DNA of 9,483 nt from Verrucomicrobiales bacterium (GTDB lineage: Bacteria > Verrucomicrobiota > Verrucomicrobiia > Limisphaerales > UBA9464): NCBI GenBank assembly GCA_003445095.1, contig DLVS01000378.1, positions 1 to 9,483 of the forward strand, read 5' to 3'. The position numbers and the translations under genes are program-made. The notes under the pieces are model-generated. The model worked only from the letters and a program-made list of their open reading frames with translations, made no database searches and was not told the DNA's origin. Below are positions 6,397 through 9,483 of the stretch, in pieces (within the stretch, counting starts at the first letter, position 1; the number at the start of each line of letters is the position of its first letter).

Positions 6397-8193
6397 ATGA
6401 CCCACTATTTTGAAATCTTCGAGAACGAGGCTCGGGACCGTACTGCCTTGCGGCGAGGATTCTATTGGCTGGCGGCCTTACTCGACTGGGTCTGGATGTT
6501 CTTTCACGGACTCTGGGTCGAGGGCGTGATTACGGCGGGCGTCAATGCCTTGGGCATCTTTCTCTTGCAGATGGCTAAGGCGCCTTGGACCGCCTATTTG
6601 CTATTCCAAGTCGTGCTTGGCGTCGGCGTCGGCTTCGCGGGCAGGCGCCTGAAGCAGCTCAAAGTCGAACGCCGTGGTTATGCCTATCGTTGTACCATTG
6701 AAGCTCGTGATGGCGCGGGCGCATTAGCGAAACTAGCCGCAGTCGGCGGGCAGCCGCTCCCGGAGTGGCGAGCTCGTCGAATGTTTGTGGTGCCCGACTT
6801 CATACCCCGGAGATTGCGTGGGTTGGCGGCGGTCGCTCTGCTCACCCTCAAGGCCGCCTTTCGGTTTCGGCTCGTCGTCGTGCTCCTGTTGCTTTTGCTC
6901 GCCGTCGTCATTGCGCTTCCATTGATATTAAAGCACGACGGGTCCGCCCAAGGGTTCACCCAAATCCTGATCACTTACACGTTAACCAGCATCACCGCGC
7001 TGTTGGGGTTCGCCACCGTCTGGCTCGCCTGCGGGACTCTCGCCCGCGATGTTGAGGACGCCACGATGCAGGTCGTCTGCACCAAACCGATTCCGCGCTG
7101 GCAGGTATGGTTGGGCAAGTGGACTGGGATCATGCTGCTGAATCTGGCGTTTCTGGCCGTGACCGGGACCACCTTGTACGTGTTGCTGTATTGGAAGGCC
7201 GCCGGATTATCTCCCGCCGAGCAACGGATCTTACGCGAGGAAGTGTTGGTCGCCCGTGGCGCCTTGAGGGAACCACCGATGGATTATGAAAAAGAGGTGG
7301 AGGAGTATTATCAGAAACGGCTCAAAGAGAATGCCGAGTCCATTACTGGAACGAAGGACCTTAAGTTCCTGCGCGATCAGATTAGGGAAGGATTGAAAGC
7401 CGGCGAACAGTACGTACCCCCGGGGAAGTATCGGATCTGGCGCATCCCCTTCGGCAGTCTCGCCTCCTCCGTGCGGAACGAGCCCCTACAACTTCGGGTG
7501 AAGTTCTACTCGCCGGATGCCGCCGGTAGCAGCACGCCCCATCGATTCGAATGGAATGTCGGCAGCGAGAATCGTCGTCCCTATACGTTCGCCAACAGCT
7601 TTGCTCCCGAGTCTCCTACCACCTTTCCCATTGGCACGAATCTTCTGGCTGACGATGGCGTTCTCGCAGTCATGGTGTTCAATTTGAATGATCGCCCAGT
7701 TCTTTTCCCGCTCGAAGACGGGCTTGAGGTCCTTTATCCCGAGAGCGGCTTTGGCTCCAACTTCATTCGCGGATTGCTGATCATTGCGGCCTGGCTGGGG
7801 CTACTCGGTGCCGTGGGACTGTTCGCGGCTTCCAAGCTCCAATTCAGCGTCGCGGCCTTCGTCTCGCTCGGTATCCTCATTGTCGGGCTTTCCACCGGAA
7901 CCTTGAAGCAAGTCGTCGAACAACAGGGCATCGTGGGCATCGACAGTGAAACGGGTGTCGTTGCCGCGCAGACCTTCGTCAATCGCGCCGCGGTCGCGGT
8001 TTACGGCACGGCCAAGCAGGTAATCGACCTCATCACTGGCTACGATCCCGTGGATGCTTTGAGCACCGGCCGCAATATTTCCTGGAGTCGTGTTGCTCAA
8101 GCATTGGCGCTCGTCGTCGGGGTCGCCGGTGGGTTTTTCGCGGCTTGCGGCATCTGGATCTTTACGCGGCGCGAACTTGCCGCGCCTATCTAG
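6397..8193 (+). CDS. ABC-2-type permease with N-terminal DUF2628-like region
   Basis: This 598-residue membrane protein is the partner of the preceding ATPase. Residues 1-115 carry the pattern GFYWLAALLDWVWMFFHGLW, then two hydrophobic segments (about 43-58 and 66-82) and ERRGYAYRCTIEARDGAGALAKL. This is the shape of DUF2628 proteins (aromatic membrane start, 'RRGY', 'A...EA'). The ABC-2 core follows, with membrane segments near 157-178, 187-212 and 242-264. The coupling-like stretch LARDVEDATMQVVCTKPIPRWQVWLGKW recalls the 'E...GT...LL..P..R......K' region of ABC-2 permeases. A soluble region of about 185 residues (270-454), first helical and charged, then strand-rich, separates these from segments near 455-477, 482-502 and 565-588. 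Substrate is unknown. ATG 6397 is the first plausible start, 35 nt after the ATPase stop, with no Shine-Dalgarno. The next gene starts 2 nt after its stop. Confidence 0.88.
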   Translation: MTHYFEIFENEARDRTALRRGFYWLAALLDWVWMFFHGLWVEGVITAGVNALGIFLLQMAKAPWTAYLLFQVVLGVGVGFAGRRLKQLKVERRGYAYRCTIEARDGAGALAKLAAVGGQPLPEWRARRMFVVPDFIPRRLRGLAAVALLTLKAAFRFRLVVVLLLLLLAVVIALPLILKHDGSAQGFTQILITYTLTSITALLGFATVWLACGTLARDVEDATMQVVCTKPIPRWQVWLGKWTGIMLLNLAFLAVTGTTLYVLLYWKAAGLSPAEQRILREEVLVARGALREPPMDYEKEVEEYYQKRLKENAESITGTKDLKFLRDQIREGLKAGEQYVPPGKYRIWRIPFGSLASSVRNEPLQLRVKFYSPDAAGSSTPHRFEWNVGSENRRPYTFANSFAPESPTTFPIGTNLLADDGVLAVMVFNLNDRPVLFPLEDGLEVLYPESGFGSNFIRGLLIIAAWLGLLGAVGLFAASKLQFSVAAFVSLGILIVGLSTGTLKQVVEQQGIVGIDSETGVVAAQTFVNRAAVAVYGTAKQVIDLITGYDPVDALSTGRNISWSRVAQALALVVGVAGGFFAACGIWIFTRRELAAPI

Positions 8194-8195
8194 CC

Positions 8196-9483
8196 ATGAA
8201 CGCTCGGAAGGTCGCCTTCATCCTGGTGCTCATCGTCGGCCTGGTGGCGTCCGGCTTCCTTCAACGGGGCCTCAACCGCGACCGCGAACGGCTCGGGATC
8301 ACTCGGACGGCGGTGATCAGCAACGCGCCGCCGGTGCTCGCGTTCACCACCGTCGCCCTCGGCGCGTTCCGAGGCCTGATCGCCAACGCCCTCTGGATTC
8401 GCGCCAACGATCTTCAGGAGGAAGGGAAGTATTTCGAGGCGGTCCAGCTCGCTGATTGGATCACTAAACTACAGCCGCACCTCGACACACCCTGGATTTT
8501 TCAGGCCTGGAACATGGCCTATAACATTTCCGTCAAATTCCCCGAACATGCGGACCGCTGGCTTTGGGTCCAACGAGGCATCGAGCTCCTCCGCGATCAA
8601 GGTCTGCAATATAATCCGAGCAAGGCCCTCATGTACCGCGAGCTCGCCTGGTTCTTCCAACACAAGATGGGCGCGAATCTCGATGATGCCCACAATACTT
8701 ACAAGACTCAGTGGTTTCTCAAAATGAATCCACTCGTGCCCAACGGCCGCGCGGACTATGACGTTCTGCTAAATCCCCAAACACCGGAAGACCGTGAACG
8801 CGTTCGGCGACTCGCCGAATTGAAATTGGATCCGAAAGAGATGCAGAAGGTGGATGCCATCTACGGACCTCTCGATTGGCGGCTGCCCGAGGCGCACGCC
8901 ATTTATTGGGCGATTCGCGGAATCGAAAATTCTCCCCAACAAGACATTTTACCCCTACGCCGCACCATCTTTCAGCCGATGCTGGCCACGCTTCACCACG
9001 GCCGGATCATAACCAATCGCGTCAGCGGTCTTCCCGATCTGCGCCCAAACTTAGACATTATACCCGCCGCTTCGAAGGCATACGAGGATTCCATCACAGC
9101 CGAGTCGGAAGAGAACAAAGGACACATTGCGCGGGCTCATCGGAATTTCCTCAAGGACGCCGTGTATTTCCTCTATGCCAACAATCGTCAGGCTGAGGCC
9201 CAAAAATGGTTCAACTATCTCGTTCAAAAATTCGGGACCGGGCCGCAATCCGGTATTGATCCGACCGATACGATGGAGACTTTTGCCCTCGGGAAGATCG
9301 AAGAGGATGTGAACGAAACCTCTCGCGACCGAGTCACTCAGGCGATTCAAGGGTTGGTTGCCAACGCCTATGATCAACTCGCGCAGGGGGACAATGACCA
9401 GTACACCGGGTTAGATCGCATGGCGAGCCGGGTTTATCAGCTGTACGAATCCAAGATCAAACTGCCTGCGCAACAACAGCGAG
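8196..9483 (+). CDS. Signal-anchored helical/TPR-like protein of unknown function (3' truncated)
   Basis: ATG 8196 opens a frame with no stop through the window end, giving at least 429 residues. Residues 5-21 are a hydrophobic segment after a basic start (MNARK), so the protein is probably a membrane anchor or uncleaved signal with the bulk outside the cytoplasm. A second apolar stretch, LAFTTVALGAFRGLIANALW, lies at about 48-67. From about 68 the protein is mostly helical with TPR-like pairs, for example NDLQEEGKYFEAVQLADWIT, AWNMAYNISVKFPEHADRW and YRELAWFFQHKMGANLDDA. It starts 2 nt after the permease stop, implying joint translation and a role beside the ABC exporter, perhaps as an external partner or assembly factor. 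The FRGL...LW.RA and AWNMAYNIS patterns recall an uncharacterised conserved family next to ABC-2 permeases in Verrucomicrobiota and Planctomycetota; that resemblance is from memory. No enzyme motif is seen. Confidence 0.85.
   Translation, partial: MNARKVAFILVLIVGLVASGFLQRGLNRDRERLGITRTAVISNAPPVLAFTTVALGAFRGLIANALWIRANDLQEEGKYFEAVQLADWITKLQPHLDTPWIFQAWNMAYNISVKFPEHADRWLWVQRGIELLRDQGLQYNPSKALMYRELAWFFQHKMGANLDDAHNTYKTQWFLKMNPLVPNGRADYDVLLNPQTPEDRERVRRLAELKLDPKEMQKVDAIYGPLDWRLPEAHAIYWAIRGIENSPQQDILPLRRTIFQPMLATLHHGRIITNRVSGLPDLRPNLDIIPAASKAYEDSITAESEENKGHIARAHRNFLKDAVYFLYANNRQAEAQKWFNYLVQKFGTGPQSGIDPTDTMETFALGKIEEDVNETSRDRVTQAIQGLVANAYDQLAQGDNDQYTGLDRMASRVYQLYESKIKLPAQQQR

Noticed and set aside
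8090..8455. Plus-strand frame spanning the permease end and the start of the last gene
   Set aside because: It overlaps two better-supported genes in another frame, and its product is Arg/Pro/Gly-rich out-of-frame sequence.

Overview
The window is GC-rich and densely packed on the plus strand. It carries nine genes, the first and last cut by the window edges, in what looks like one long transcription unit. Most junctions are 2 to 43 nt; the largest gap is 99 nt. No RNA gene, insertion sequence, CRISPR array or convincing terminator was seen. The gene set (tandem SPFH/HflK-HflC-like proteins, a P1B-type metal ATPase, an ABC-2 exporter pair and a membrane-anchored TPR-like protein) and the lack of Shine-Dalgarno sequences suggest the Planctomycetota-Verrucomicrobiota group, most likely Verrucomicrobiota. 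That placement rests on remembered resemblance, not on a search.

Region 1 (1-2400) encodes three membrane SPFH proteins in a row: the C-terminal end of an HflK-like protein, a complete HflC-like protein and a complete HflK-like protein. Such proteins assemble into large ring or cage-like membrane scaffolds, classically around the FtsH protease. No ftsH is visible here.

Region 2 (2401-4459) is a 671-residue P1B heavy-metal ATPase with a CPC motif. It has a short Cys/His-rich N-terminus in place of an HMA domain. A tandem 18-nt-period repeat lies just upstream of its start.

Region 3 (4460-5161) is a small toxin-antitoxin-like pair: an 82-residue putative antitoxin followed by a Doc/Fic-family protein. 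In the Doc protein the usual catalytic His is Gln and the conserved Phe is Ser. The pair sits in frame with the operon, with 16, 3 and 2 nt at its junctions.

Region 4 (5162-9483) encodes an ABC ATPase with a long Pro-rich tail and a 598-residue ABC-2 permease whose N-terminus resembles DUF2628. Last is a signal-anchored helical/TPR-like protein that runs off the end of the window.

A plausible reading is a membrane module in which the SPFH proteins form a scaffold for metal efflux (the P-type ATPase) and a second export or membrane-remodelling activity (the ABC pair plus the TPR-like protein). A toxin-antitoxin-like pair has been inserted between the two transporters. The functional coupling is inference from gene order.
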